From Roseofilum capinflatum BLCC-M114 (lineage in GTDB: Bacteria; Cyanobacteriota; Cyanobacteriia; Cyanobacteriales; Desertifilaceae), in the NCBI RefSeq assembly GCF_030068505.1, contig NZ_JAQOSO010000004.1, positions 1 through 64,000 of the forward strand: a stretch of DNA of 64,000 nt. Reading direction: 5' to 3'. The notes under the pieces are model-generated. The model worked only from the letters and a program-made list of their open reading frames with translations. It was not told the DNA's origin and ran no database searches. Of the stretch, positions 16,725 through 25,553 are shown in pieces (the stretch's first letter is position 1; each line of letters opens with the position of its first letter). A program made the translations under genes and the position numbers.

Positions 16725-18863
16725 ATGTTAAAGATCGTTCATTCTATTCCTGGAAGAATTCGCTTGCGAGTTCCGCAACTGAAAGACAATGCTGCTTATG
16801 GGACTCAACTCGAAGCAACCCTGGTGACTTGGCCAGGGGTGAGGCATGTTCGGATTAATCAATTATCCGCCTCGGTGGTGGTGGGTTATGCTCCGGAAGT
16901 GGTCGGAGAAGGGGCGGCGGAGCGAATCGCACAAATGGTCGAGGATCAGATCGACAAAATTACTCAGACTATTGCCCCAGAACCGCCTGCTGCTCTGGCT
17001 AGTGAAAAGCATTCAGAAGGGTGGTCAAGCTTGCGCCTTCCCCTGGTGGCGGCTATTCTCGCTCTGCTTAGTCGTAGCCTTCCCCGATGGGTTGGCTTGC
17101 GTCCGGTGGCGAAGATCGCCTTTCTCCTCGCTGCTTTCCCGGTCGCAAAACGGGCCTGGCATAGTGTGGTAGAGGAGCAGCGCTTAAATATTGACTGTCT
17201 GGATTTTCTCGCCCTCACCTTAAATGGGTTACAAGGAAAACAGGTGACTCCGGTGATGGTGATCTTGCTCCATGAGTTGGGGGATATCATCCGCGAACAA
17301 ACGGCTAGAGCAACGGAAGTGCGGACGGCTGACTTACAAGAGGCGATCGGGCGGTTTGCTTGGGTGAAAGTGGGAGACGATCAACCCCCAGAGCAAATTC
17401 CGAGCGATCGCGTGGAAGTGGGGCAAACGGTTATTGTTTATCCTGGGGAACAAATTCCCGTGGATGGTACGGTATTGCGCGGAGAAGGAGTCATCGACCA
17501 ACAGCAGCTCACCGGGGAAGCGCTACCGGTGGTTAGACAGGAAGGAGGATCGGTCTTAGCGTCTACTTTGCTGCGATCGGGTCAATTGTATCTGCGGGCC
17601 GATCGCGTGGGCAACCAAACCCGCGCCGCTCTGAGTCTGGCCTTACTACAAAAGGCTCCTGTCCATGACACCCGCATGGCCAACTATGCCGAAAAAATTG
17701 CCGATCGCCTGATTTTACCCTCCCTCTTTCTCGCCTCCCTCATCTGGCTGACCACAGGCGATCCCTCTAGGGCCGCCGCTATCTTAACCCTAGACTTTGT
17801 AACCGGCATTCGCGTCTCCATTCCCACCGCCTTTTTAGGAGCCTTAAATCATACCACTCGCCATGGCATTCTGGTTCGTAGCGGTCGCACTTTAGAACAA
17901 TTGGCGGAAGTTGATACCGTTGTATTTGATAAAACGGGAACGCTGACCCAAGGAATTGTCACGGTAGCCAGCATTACCCCGTTTAATGGCTCATCTGAAG
18001 ACCGAGTGCTACAACTAGCTGCTGCGGCCGAACAACGGTTGAATCATCCCGTGGCTGAAGCCATTGTTGACTATGCTCATCAGAGGGGGGTAACGATTCC
18101 TGCCAGGGGCGAATGGTTCTATGAACTGGGGTTAGGGGTTCGCGCTCAGATTGAAGGTCAGGAAGTGTTGGTGGGTAGTCAGCGCTTTTTACACCAAGCA
18201 GGAGTTGAGTGGGAAAGTTCAGAAGAGTGGCAGATCGAAGAGGATGCTCCCTCTCAGATTTATGTGGCTTGTAACCAGGAGTTTCAAGGGGCGATCGGCT
18301 ATCGCGATCCCTTGCGTCCAGAGAGCGATCGCCTGATTCAGACTCTACAGCACCATTATGGTATCGATATTCATTTGTTAACGGGCGATCGCCCCCAACG
18401 AGCCGCCCAAGTTGCCCAAGAACTCCGTATTCCCACCTCCCAAGTGTATGCGGAAGCTTTCCCCGATGATAAAGCTCGGATCTTGCGAGATTTACACCGT
18501 TCGGGGCGGACAGTCGCCTTTGTGGGCGATGGCTTAAATGATTCCGTTGCCCTGGCCTATGCGGATGTGGCGGTCTCCTTTGAACAAGGGTCAGAGATTG
18601 CCAGGGAAACGGCGGATGTGGTTTTGATGAATAATAATTTACTCGATTTACTCGAAGCCATTTCCATTGCTCGCCAAACCCGCAATCTGATCGATCAGAA
18701 TATCGCCTTGGTGGTTGCGCCCAATTTAGCGGCGTTGGGGTTAGCCTCAACGGTAGGGTTGAATCCTCTGGTGGCAACGGCTATTCATAATGGATCGGCG
18801 ATCGCTGCCGGAGTCAATAGTCTGCGTCCCCTAGTCGAGCATCAGATGACCCTGGAGGGTTGA
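16725..18863 (+). CDS. P1B-type ATPase with N-terminal HMA2 domain and no CPC motif (P1B-6/FezB-like)
   Basis: The 712-residue protein has an N-terminal HMA2 domain (IVHSIPGRIRLRVPQL), then the P-type ATPase core: TGE at 263-265, phosphorylated Asp402 in DKTGTLT, His-Pro at 441-442 (the P1B hallmark) and GDGLND at 601-606. The membrane segment before DKTGT, where P1B pumps have CPC, SPC or similar, reads DFVTGIRVSIPTA (357-369), so the usual metal cysteines are absent. DF...KLSxP-type segments are, as I recall, typical of P1B-6 ATPases, including FezB of ferrosomes. With feoAB next door, iron is the likely cargo. The ATPase call is firm, the subclass inferred. Confidence 0.87.
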   Translation: MLKIVHSIPGRIRLRVPQLKDNAAYGTQLEATLVTWPGVRHVRINQLSASVVVGYAPEVVGEGAAERIAQMVEDQIDKITQTIAPEPPAALASEKHSEGWSSLRLPLVAAILALLSRSLPRWVGLRPVAKIAFLLAAFPVAKRAWHSVVEEQRLNIDCLDFLALTLNGLQGKQVTPVMVILLHELGDIIREQTARATEVRTADLQEAIGRFAWVKVGDDQPPEQIPSDRVEVGQTVIVYPGEQIPVDGTVLRGEGVIDQQQLTGEALPVVRQEGGSVLASTLLRSGQLYLRADRVGNQTRAALSLALLQKAPVHDTRMANYAEKIADRLILPSLFLASLIWLTTGDPSRAAAILTLDFVTGIRVSIPTAFLGALNHTTRHGILVRSGRTLEQLAEVDTVVFDKTGTLTQGIVTVASITPFNGSSEDRVLQLAAAAEQRLNHPVAEAIVDYAHQRGVTIPARGEWFYELGLGVRAQIEGQEVLVGSQRFLHQAGVEWESSEEWQIEEDAPSQIYVACNQEFQGAIGYRDPLRPESDRLIQTLQHHYGIDIHLLTGDRPQRAAQVAQELRIPTSQVYAEAFPDDKARILRDLHRSGRTVAFVGDGLNDSVALAYADVAVSFEQGSEIARETADVVLMNNNLLDLLEAISIARQTRNLIDQNIALVVAPNLAALGLASTVGLNPLVATAIHNGSAIAAGVNSLRPLVEHQMTLEG

Positions 18864-18904
18864 ACTGCTGTATCAAATCCGCTTAAAGAATTGTCATATC
18901 AAGT

Positions 18905-19095
18905 CCGATTAAACAGTTGTCATTGCGATCGAAGGGAAGCAATCGCCAAGATTGGGAGATGATCGAGATTGCTTCATTCCACTGCGTTCCACTCGCGCTT
19001 TACGTTTCACGCAAGCTTCGCTTTCATGTCCGCGAAGCCCAAACGCGCATACTTCGTATTCATGTCGGCGACAGCCGAAATGCCATGACATACTG
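18905..19095. repeat. Dispersed repeat with GAAGCAATC/GATTGCTTC arms
   Basis: The segment contains GAAGGGAAGCAATCGCC and GATCGAGATTGCTTCATTCC plus CGCGAAGCxx-type and ATGTCCGCGAAG pieces. Related pieces occur near 49505, 58300 and 62755. It is non-coding and part of the 18864-19603 gene-free gap. Confidence 0.65.
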
Positions 19096-19103
19096 ATAGG
19101 TCA

Positions 19104-19164
19104 GGTGGGCAGGGTAAGCTTGTAGAAGTTGAATCATGTCGCGGACTCCTCCTGCCCACCCTAC
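19104..19164. repeat. GGTGGGCAGG inverted-repeat element, copy 2
   Basis: It has the same terminal inverted repeats as the element at 8277, with TTGTAGAAGTTGAATCATG in the core. Confidence 0.8.
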
Positions 19165-19427
19165 TGGACCGGCAAGCTTAAAATTGTGAGTAAGAGTGTA
19201 GGTTGGGTTGAGGAACGAAACCCAACACCCGTCTGACGAAAGTTGGGTTTCACTTCGTTCAACCCAACCTACAGTTTTAAGCTTGCCAAGCCACTACTGG
19301 ACCGGCAAGCTTAAAATTGGGGGTAAGAGTGTAGGTTGGGTTGAGGAACGAAACCCAACACCCGTCTGACGAAAGTTGGGTTTCACTTCGTTCAACCCAA
19401 CCTACAGTTTTAAGCTTGCCAAGCCAC
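19162..19427. repeat. Tandem pair of 133-bp palindromic units
   Basis: Two nearly identical 133-bp units start at 19162 and 19295. Each has outer arms CGGCAAGCTTAAAA and TTTTAAGCTTGCC, and inner arms GTAGGTTGGGTT and AACCCAACCTAC, so each can form a long nested hairpin. There is no coding capacity. With flanking repeats this explains the gap between the ATPase gene and 19604. Confidence 0.88.
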
Positions 19428-19603
19428 TACGATGATTTGCTGGTTGTTCCCTCTTGCCTTTTGCCTTTTGCCTCCCCCTAGCCTACCCTTTTGCCTCCCC
19501 CTAGCCTACTTTTAAGATTGCTAACAATTCTTCTCATTAATGGCACAAATTCTGCTAGGCTATGACCAGAAATCAACCTTTCTACATAGTCTTCTAAACC
19601 CCT

Positions 19604-19846
19604 ATGTCTCTGATTCATCTGGACAAGTCCGTCGTGACCTTTCATCTCAAGGAAATTCTCGAAGACGGAAACGGTAACCATCCCCTATTCTGGGTTGGAT
19701 TAGGCGTTTTAGTTTTAGCCCCTACCCTGTTGCCCGATCCTCAACCGGTGAATCAACGGTTGACTCAACAGGGAAAAACGGGAAAAACAGAAATTTCTTT
19801 ATCTGAGTGGGTAGCTCAGGCACAAAAAAAGGGAGTTGAGAGCTGA
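19604..19846 (+). CDS. Small single-pass membrane protein, DUF5132-like
   Basis: The 80-residue product has one hydrophobic segment (PLFWVGLGVLVLAPTLLP) with a charged tail (SLSEWVAQAQKKGVES). The pattern HP...VG..VL.P.LLP resembles the membrane part of the DUF5132 protein encoded at 20059-20349. It lies downstream of the HMA2/ATPase arm on the same strand, past a repeat block. I infer it belongs to the same locus. The open frame is plausible but short. Confidence 0.55.
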   Translation: MSLIHLDKSVVTFHLKEILEDGNGNHPLFWVGLGVLVLAPTLLPDPQPVNQRLTQQGKTGKTEISLSEWVAQAQKKGVES

Positions 19847-19889
19847 CTCTTTTCTCAAGTCCAGTTAATTGATTAAAATATCGCGCTAC

Positions 19890-19954
19890 GGTGGGCAGAG
19901 TAGGCTTGTAGAATTTGAAAAATTTTGCTTATCCTATTCTCCTGCCCACCCTAC
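19890..19954. repeat. GGTGGGCAGG inverted-repeat element, copy 3
   Basis: It starts GGTGGGCAGAGTAGG and ends CCTGCCCACCCTAC, with TTGTAGAATTTGAAA inside. It sits between the two small membrane protein genes. Confidence 0.8.
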
Positions 19955-20058
19955 TACGATAATGGGCTGTTCCCCAGCGATCGTATTCAACAAGTTGCTC
20001 CCAGCCCCTTGTTAGCGTGCATGTTCATAGGGAAAGCGCTATAAATCTCAAGGCTGAA

Positions 20059-20349
20059 TTAGGAATTGGGGAGGGATTTTTGGGGAGTTTCGGCTTGAAC
20101 CTCTGCTTTAGCTTCAGCCGCAATATCCGCTATGCTTTCAGCCGTTTCTGCAAGGGCAGATTTGGTTTTTTCATACCAAGTCACTCCGGTTTTAATAGAG
20201 GTTTTCAAAACGGGTTTGACCAACGGCAAAATGATAGGGGTGAGGGCCACTGTAGCGACTCCGACGGCGATCGCCGTAGTATTTGGATGACGGCTGAGTT
20301 CGGCAACTCGCGCTCTTAATCCAATGCCTTCGTGATGCATCATTACCAT
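20059..20349 (-). CDS. DUF5132-type small membrane protein
   Basis: I choose ATG 20349 (MVMMHHEGIGLR) because an AGGA ribosome site lies just upstream; the longer frame to 20400 has no support. The 96-residue product has a hydrophobic segment (AIAVGVATVALTPIILPLV) after HPNT, then an amphipathic tail rich in Ala and Glu (ALAETAESIADIAAEAKAEV). This is the DUF5132 pattern, often found beside HMA2 proteins in cyanobacteria. It could line a membrane or compartment; its function is unknown. It is the last gene of the iron locus and is oppositely oriented. Confidence 0.75.
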   Translation of the reverse strand: MVMMHHEGIGLRARVAELSRHPNTTAIAVGVATVALTPIILPLVKPVLKTSIKTGVTWYEKTKSALAETAESIADIAAEAKAEVQAETPQKSLPNS

Positions 20350-20575
20350 GATTGAGATCCTGCTTGCTAAGTTGAAACAAAATGTAGCTGGTATTCTCAT
20401 CTATTATAGGCTAATTGAGAAAGAAAAGCCAGACATTAATGATGAACAGATTATTAAATGATTAAGTGAGAGTTAATCCTAATTACTCATGTCTCAGAGG
20501 ATGGGGAAACGGAGACACCAGGATACGGGGGCACGGAGATGGAAATCATATCACAAATGTTTTCTAACTAAGCAA

Positions 20576-20932
20576 TCAAATATATCGAACCTGATTTTCC
20601 ATTTCATCTGCTGTAACGTGATTCAAAATTGCCAGCAATCGTTGTGCAATTTCTTGAGGGGGACGACGGACAGCTAATATCACACCACAGTGTCTTTGTT
20701 CTGTATCAAAATACATCTGAATAAGCTCTTCAAAATCCCCACGGTTATGTGTGACTAAGGCTCTTTTCTGGCTGACTGCGTAGGCAAGTTGCTCTTTGTC
20801 GCTTGCTTGAAGTTGTCCCGCATCTCTTACCGTTAAAGCATCAAACCCTCTCGCTTTCAGCAAGTCTGAGACCAGTATATTAACATCCTCGTCTAAATAT
20901 AGACGGATGAATACACTGCTCATAGATCGCAC
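20576..20932 (-). CDS. DUF5615 PIN-like protein (probable toxin)
   Basis: The 118-residue protein has the DUF5615 pattern: IRLYLDEDVNILVSDLLKARGFDALTV at the start, then LVTHNRGDFEEL in the middle. The acidic residues LDEDV and the later D fit a PIN-like nuclease fold. Its start overlaps the end of the DUF433 gene by 13 bases. DUF433-DUF5615 pairs are regarded as type II toxin-antitoxin-like modules. A Met at residue 5 gives an alternative start. Confidence 0.85.
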   Translation of the reverse strand: MRSMSSVFIRLYLDEDVNILVSDLLKARGFDALTVRDAGQLQASDKEQLAYAVSQKRALVTHNRGDFEELIQMYFDTEQRHCGVILAVRRPPQEIAQRLLAILNHVTADEMENQVRYI

Positions 20933-21201
20933 ACTAACGGGTCAATCAAGTCATCAGGAATTCGATTGCGCTCAATGTAGGTGTTGATCTCATCCTGATG
21001 ATCGCTGTAATAACTCAAGGCATCGAATATCTGCGCCAGCGTAAGATGGGGCAATCCTTTGGGAATCTCTTCAGGAGCAATGCCCATGCGCCAAGTCTCA
21101 ACGATCGCCCTAACCGGTGTGCGCGTTCCTTTAATGATGGGTTCACCCCTTAAAATCTGTTCATCTCTAACAATGTAAAGATGCTCCGTGACTTGAACCA
21201 T
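20920..21201 (-). CDS. DUF433 protein (probable antitoxin)
   Basis: The 93-residue protein shows the DUF433 pattern: a GEPIIKGTRTPVRAIVETWRMG core and EEIPKGLPHLTLAQIFDALSYY, a small helix-turn-helix domain. It precedes and overlaps the DUF5615 gene, the usual antitoxin-first order. The perfect inverted repeat 27 bases upstream of its start could be its autoregulatory operator. Confidence 0.87.
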   Translation of the reverse strand: MVQVTEHLYIVRDEQILRGEPIIKGTRTPVRAIVETWRMGIAPEEIPKGLPHLTLAQIFDALSYYSDHQDEINTYIERNRIPDDLIDPLVCDL

Positions 21202-21227
21202 AGCTAGTTCTGAATTATCTTTTCAGC

Positions 21228-21279
21228 CTACAATTATAAGGGATATGCCGATAATCCGGGATATCCCTTATAATTGTAG
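21228..21279. promoter_or_regulatory. Perfect 19-bp inverted repeat across the mlaE start and upstream of DUF433
   Basis: The arm CTACAATTATAAGGGATAT (21228-21246) is repeated as its exact complement at 21261-21279, with a 14-base loop. It lies in the divergent spacer between the DUF433 gene and the MlaE gene, and the first ATG of the MlaE frame (21245) is inside it. Possible roles are an operator for the antitoxin or an RNA hairpin masking the start. Confidence 0.75.
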
Positions 21280-22093
21280 TCCTGTAGCAGCAGTAGCCTT
21301 GAGTCAACCCAAACTCTTGCAGAGCGGCAACCCCTTCTATCGCCCCCTAGCCGCTATCCTCTTAGGGGGACAGGCGATCGCCCATATCCTGGCTGGAAAC
21401 ATTCATCGCCGAAACACCCTGGAGCAGATGATTAACGTCGGCCCGGCTTCCCTGACGATCGCCGTCATGACCGCCATTAGCGTCGGTTTCGTGTTCACCA
21501 TTCAAGTTGCCCGTGAATTTATTAACTTTGGAGCCACCACTGCTGTTGGGGGAGTTTTGGCGATCGCCCTAGCTAGGGAACTCTCCCCCGTTCTCACGTC
21601 CGTTGTGGTCGCTGGGCGAGTCAGTTCCGCCTTTGCTGCCGAAATCGGAACCATGCAGGTGACCGAACAAATCGATGCCCTCTACATGCTCAAAACCGAC
21701 CCTATCGATTACCTTGTGATACCCCGATTAGTCGCCTGCTGCTTGATGGTTCCCCTTCTGAGCCTCATTTCCCTAGTCGCGGGTATTGGCTCCGGCTTAT
21801 TCATTGCCGAAGCTCAGTACCAAATTCCCTACTCCGTCTTCCTCTCCTCCGTGCAAAGCTTCATGACTCCCTGGGATGTCTGTAGCTCTGTGATTAAAGC
21901 CTTTATTTTTGGAGCCTTAATTTCTGTAATCGGCTGTAGTTGGGGACTCACTACCACCGGAGGCGCAAAAGGTGTCGGTAAATCGACTACCACTGCTGTA
22001 GTGGTTTCCCTGCTCTCGATCTTTATGAGTGATTTTGTTCTTTCTTGGATCATGTTTCAAGGTATGGGTACATCGTCAATTCAAGGGATGTAG
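21245..22093 (+). CDS. mlaE: MlaE family ABC transporter permease
   Basis: The 282-residue membrane protein matches MlaE/TGD1-type permeases that move lipids between membranes. Visible motifs are RNTLEQMINVGPASLTIAV, FTIQVAREFINFGA, the long AIALARELSPVLTSVVVAGR and AEIGTMQVTEQIDAL. The N-terminal ~25 residues before FYRPLAAILLGGQ are not typical and come from inside the inverted repeat, so a TTG start at 21299 is possible. The ATP-binding and substrate-binding partners are not in the window. Confidence 0.9.
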   Translation: MPIIRDIPYNCSPVAAVALSQPKLLQSGNPFYRPLAAILLGGQAIAHILAGNIHRRNTLEQMINVGPASLTIAVMTAISVGFVFTIQVAREFINFGATTAVGGVLAIALARELSPVLTSVVVAGRVSSAFAAEIGTMQVTEQIDALYMLKTDPIDYLVIPRLVACCLMVPLLSLISLVAGIGSGLFIAEAQYQIPYSVFLSSVQSFMTPWDVCSSVIKAFIFGALISVIGCSWGLTTTGGAKGVGKSTTTAVVVSLLSIFMSDFVLSWIMFQGMGTSSIQGM

Positions 22094-22171
22094 AGATACA
22101 GCGCACTGGTAATGAGTCATGAGTCATGAGTAATCCTTTTCCGATAATCAACCCATACAAAGGCTAATAAT

Positions 22172-22810
22172 ATGCAAGTAACTCTTGAACAATTAGTCAT
22201 TCCTCCCGGTCGGCAACTTTTAATGAAAGATATTAGTTGGCAGATGTACGAAGACTTGCTAGAGGAGTTGGGAGAAAAACGCGGGTCTCGGATTCATTAT
22301 AGTCAAGGAATATTAGAAATCATGACACCATTACCGGAACACGAAGACGATAAAGTGATGATTTCTGACTTTGTAAAAGCAATTTTGGAAGAATGGGATA
22401 TTGAATTTCGGAGTCTGGGTTCCACGACGTTTAAAAGTCAACGAATGAATCAGGGACTTGAAGCTGATGATTGTTTCTATATCGAAAATGAAGCAGTAGT
22501 TCGCGGTCAAAAACGAATTGATTTAAGTATAGATCCGCCCCCAGATTTTGCCCTTGAAATTGATATTACATCTCGGACTCGGTTTAACAATTATGAAGCC
22601 TTGGGAGTCGGAGAACTTTGGCGCTTTAACGGTACAACTTTAGAGATTAATGTGCTACAAGATGGTGTTTATATTCAATCTGATGAAAGTCCTCATTTTC
22701 CTGGACTTTCTTTAACGAAAATTATTCCTGAATATCTGGAACGGAGCAAAGTGGAAGGTAGGAATAAAACTATGAAAGCATTTCGGGCTTGGGTGAGGGA
22801 GCAAATTTAG
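22172..22810 (+). CDS. Uma2 family (DUF820) protein
   Basis: The 212-residue protein belongs to the Uma2/DUF820 family, very abundant in cyanobacteria, with a PD-(D/E)xK nuclease-like fold. Visible are GSRIHYSQGILEIMTPLPEHE near the start and PPPDFALEIDITSRTRFNNYEALGVGELWRF, where D and the E-x-D/S region match the nuclease core. Its role is uncertain. A second, more distant member is at 34136. It stands alone, after an ATGAGTC heptamer stretch. Confidence 0.87.
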   Translation: MQVTLEQLVIPPGRQLLMKDISWQMYEDLLEELGEKRGSRIHYSQGILEIMTPLPEHEDDKVMISDFVKAILEEWDIEFRSLGSTTFKSQRMNQGLEADDCFYIENEAVVRGQKRIDLSIDPPPDFALEIDITSRTRFNNYEALGVGELWRFNGTTLEINVLQDGVYIQSDESPHFPGLSLTKIIPEYLERSKVEGRNKTMKAFRAWVREQI

Positions 22811-22890
22811 AGGAGGTTGTGCAATAGATAGCGATCGGATTATACTAAAGCCGATTAAAAAAAATGGCTTACGCTTGTCCGATCTAAAGT

Positions 22891-24090
22891 TTAGGACTGA
22901 AAATTGGCGGGGTCTTGGTCGCGGCGATCGCGAACCGAAATAGGTGGCCCTTGGCGATCGCCCACTAACGCGGCCGTGCTTTCCAGGGCTTCCCGTAACC
23001 GTTTAGCCGCATAAATGGACATATCCCTAGGCACACTAATGCGATCGCGTAAATAGCGTAACGCAGTATCTGAACCAGAGGGAGGCTTGCACTCTTCCCC
23101 GGTCATCAAGTGAGTTAAAGCACAGCGCAAGGCTTCATCAAACTGGCGATCGTCCCCTGGATTGACTCTAATAATCGAGTCACGATGCTTCAGAACCCGA
23201 TGCAGAGCTTCTTTACGAGACGTTTCCGGTTCCGGATAGGTCACATCCGGCAGACCGAACCAAGGCCCGCGATCCACCCGTTTCTGATTCTCCTGTGCTT
23301 CCGGTTGCTTATTCGAGTGACATCCGCCCATTTGCGGAGGTAAATCATGGGCATGGGTATGAAAATCGCTTTGGGTTCCTCGGTATGTGGGCCGGGTTTC
23401 CATGGCATCAAACCAATCAGAAAAATGGGGATTTTCCGTTCGCAAGCTATACCCTTTGTAGTAGTATAAACTAGCATTCATGCGCTCAACATAGGGCGTG
23501 AAAATGATATCTACTGTGCCAAAATTCTCTAGGAAATAGGCCCCAGGGGTATTGCTCAGAGCTTTTTCAACTTCAGCAACGACTGCGGTAAACCGTTCTT
23601 TTTGTCGTTCATCGTCACGGGGCGATCGCATCGGATAGCATAGCCAACTACACCAAGCTCGAAACAGCAAGCGCTCTAATCTCCGTAGGGGAATCACCTC
23701 AGCATCCTTCATCCCTGCACTGTTCAGGGGGCCAAACTCTTTTTCTAGGGCAATTAAAATATCATCACTTTCCGTAATCAGTCGCCCATCCAACTCGATC
23801 GCCGGTAGCATCCCGGATCTAACAATATTTTTATACCATTGTTCCTTCGTCCCGTAACAGAACATCGTTACCTTGCGGATACGGTAAGGAATTTGCTTTT
23901 CCTCCAACCATAACCACACCTTTTGGCAGTAGGGACACCAAGCATGATGATCCCGATAAAGCGTCACCCGCACATCCGCTTCCGAATGACCAAAGAGGCG
24001 TAAATTCGATTGGGCATTGGTGGGGCCATTCACCCGATCGATCGTAAAATCAGTTAGGGTTTCCAGTTCTGTCCAGCTTAGAATACTCAT
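22891..24090 (-). CDS. Glutathione S-transferase family protein with long C-terminal extension
   Basis: The 399-residue protein has a thioredoxin-like N-terminal GST domain with [19 protein letters not shown] (near residues 53-71) and [18 protein letters not shown], which hold the glutathione-binding residues. A helical C-domain follows. The last ~130 residues, with a Cys/His patch ([17 protein letters not shown]), are an extension common in cyanobacterial homologues. Its likely role is redox or detoxification; the substrate is unknown. Confidence 0.85.
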   Translation of the reverse strand: MSILSWTELETLTDFTIDRVNGPTNAQSNLRLFGHSEADVRVTLYRDHHAWCPYCQKVWLWLEEKQIPYRIRKVTMFCYGTKEQWYKNIVRSGMLPAIELDGRLITESDDILIALEKEFGPLNSAGMKDAEVIPLRRLERLLFRAWCSWLCYPMRSPRDDERQKERFTAVVAEVEKALSNTPGAYFLENFGTVDIIFTPYVERMNASLYYYKGYSLRTENPHFSDWFDAMETRPTYRGTQSDFHTHAHDLPPQMGGCHSNKQPEAQENQKRVDRGPWFGLPDVTYPEPETSRKEALHRVLKHRDSIIRVNPGDDRQFDEALRCALTHLMTGEECKPPSGSDTALRYLRDRISVPRDMSIYAAKRLREALESTAALVGDRQGPPISVRDRRDQDPANFQS

Positions 24091-24161
24091 AGGTAGGCAG
24101 AGGATAACAATAAAAGCAATAGTAACTCAGTTGATACTTTAATATTTCTGAAATAAATAGC

Positions 24162-25553
24162 TTATTCTAAATCTCCTTCCATGACTAGGGCGATCGCCTG
24201 TTTCGTGTTTTCCTGGAACTCGCGGATATTCACCCGACCCAAGAGCCAGGTCGCCGCAATTAAGCCCCCCGCTTGCACCACAAACACCAAACCATAGGAG
24301 AATACTGGCTCAGAAAACAGGGCTTTTCCTACATCTAAAACCGCTCCTCCTAACACCGTTGCCCCTCCTCTGGCCATTGCCTGGGCTAACCCCCAAGCAC
24401 CGATAAAGGTTCCGGCAGTTTCCGCAGCCGTTAAATCGAGCATTAATCCGATCGCTCCAGCCGTCAAGACTCCAGAGGTTAAGCCAAATAGAAAGAGGCT
24501 CAACATCAGGGCTTTAGGATTACCCGTAAACCCAGAAAACAAGAGAAATCCTGAGCAAAATGCCGTCCCTACACAGCCACTAAAACAGGTGCGTTGTTTG
24601 CCTAAGTGAGGGGTAATCAAAAAGCCGGTGGAACCAATACCGATCAGGGTTCCCATACCAAAAAAGGCATTCAGTTGAGCGGTTTCTGAAATCTGCATCT
24701 GGAAGACTTCGCCTCCGTAGGGTTCCAACACCGGATCTTGCATAAACAAGCTGATGCTCATAAACAGAAGGAAGGTGAAAAAGATCCCGGTTTGGCGACT
24801 GGCGGTGAGAATTTTTAGGGCATTACCCAGGGTAATTTGATCTTCGCGGTTGGCGGCGGTGGTGCGATCGCCATACAACGAATATTTTTTCTCAATTCCT
24901 AACGTTCCCATCACTGCGAGGAAACAAACCAATGTGGGCACAATGATAAACAGCCGATTAATCGACGCTTGCAGGTCTTCCGGGGGAGAATCTAAGCCCA
25001 ACTGTTTCAATAAACTGCTACTAATAATCGCCCCAACCACAATCCCCACCATTAACATAGACCAGACAATACTCACCAATTTAGAGCGATTACGGTCATC
25101 AGAGACATCAAATAAGAGGGCAGCAAAGGGGGTAGAACTGGCACTTAAAGCCAATCCATAGAATACAAAAACGATCGCCAATAAACCTGCCCAGCCATAG
25201 GTGGGGGTAGTCCAGCCTAGAGTAGCCGCACTATTGCCCAATTGCCAAACCACTTGCAAGGCGAGAAATGAAGTGGTGGTAAACAGCAGAGTCCCCATCC
25301 AAACATAGCCCGTGCGATGGTAACCGGCGATCGGTTTTGCGTCCGAGAGTTGACCAAACCAGATCCGTGCTGGCGAGACAAACTGATGGGCGGCGATCGC
25401 CCCAGACGCAATCAAAGCCGGGACTTTCAGCTCATCAATCATCACCCGATTAATCACCCCCAAGGTTAGCAGGGACATAATCCCTAAACCCATTTGAAAG
25501 AGTCCCAAGCGGAACATTGTCAATAGATTAATTTGGGATTTAGACTCACCCAT
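24162..25553 (-). CDS. BCD/PucC family MFS transporter
   Basis: The 463-residue membrane protein has twelve-helix MFS architecture and the BCD (bacteriochlorophyll delivery) pattern: LLTMFRLGLFQMGLGIMSLL, RIWFGQLSDAKPIAGYHRTG and AGAIGLMLDLTAAETAGTFIG. I choose the start at 25553 (MGESKS) because AGGA lies 8 bases upstream; Met codons at 25559 and 25562 also exist. In cyanobacteria these proteins are linked to chlorophyll or chlorophyll-protein handling. It is divergent from the CbiX-type chelatase gene. Confidence 0.88.
   Translation of the reverse strand: MGESKSQINLLTMFRLGLFQMGLGIMSLLTLGVINRVMIDELKVPALIASGAIAAHQFVSPARIWFGQLSDAKPIAGYHRTGYVWMGTLLFTTTSFLALQVVWQLGNSAATLGWTTPTYGWAGLLAIVFVFYGLALSASSTPFAALLFDVSDDRNRSKLVSIVWSMLMVGIVVGAIISSSLLKQLGLDSPPEDLQASINRLFIIVPTLVCFLAVMGTLGIEKKYSLYGDRTTAANREDQITLGNALKILTASRQTGIFFTFLLFMSISLFMQDPVLEPYGGEVFQMQISETAQLNAFFGMGTLIGIGSTGFLITPHLGKQRTCFSGCVGTAFCSGFLLFSGFTGNPKALMLSLFLFGLTSGVLTAGAIGLMLDLTAAETAGTFIGAWGLAQAMARGGATVLGGAVLDVGKALFSEPVFSYGLVFVVQAGGLIAATWLLGRVNIREFQENTKQAIALVMEGDLE

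Noticed and set aside
19478-19681. 67-residue minus-strand frame opposite the small membrane protein
   Set aside because: It runs out of a CCTCCCCCTAGCCTA repeat and lacks a start signal; the plus-strand frame is better supported.
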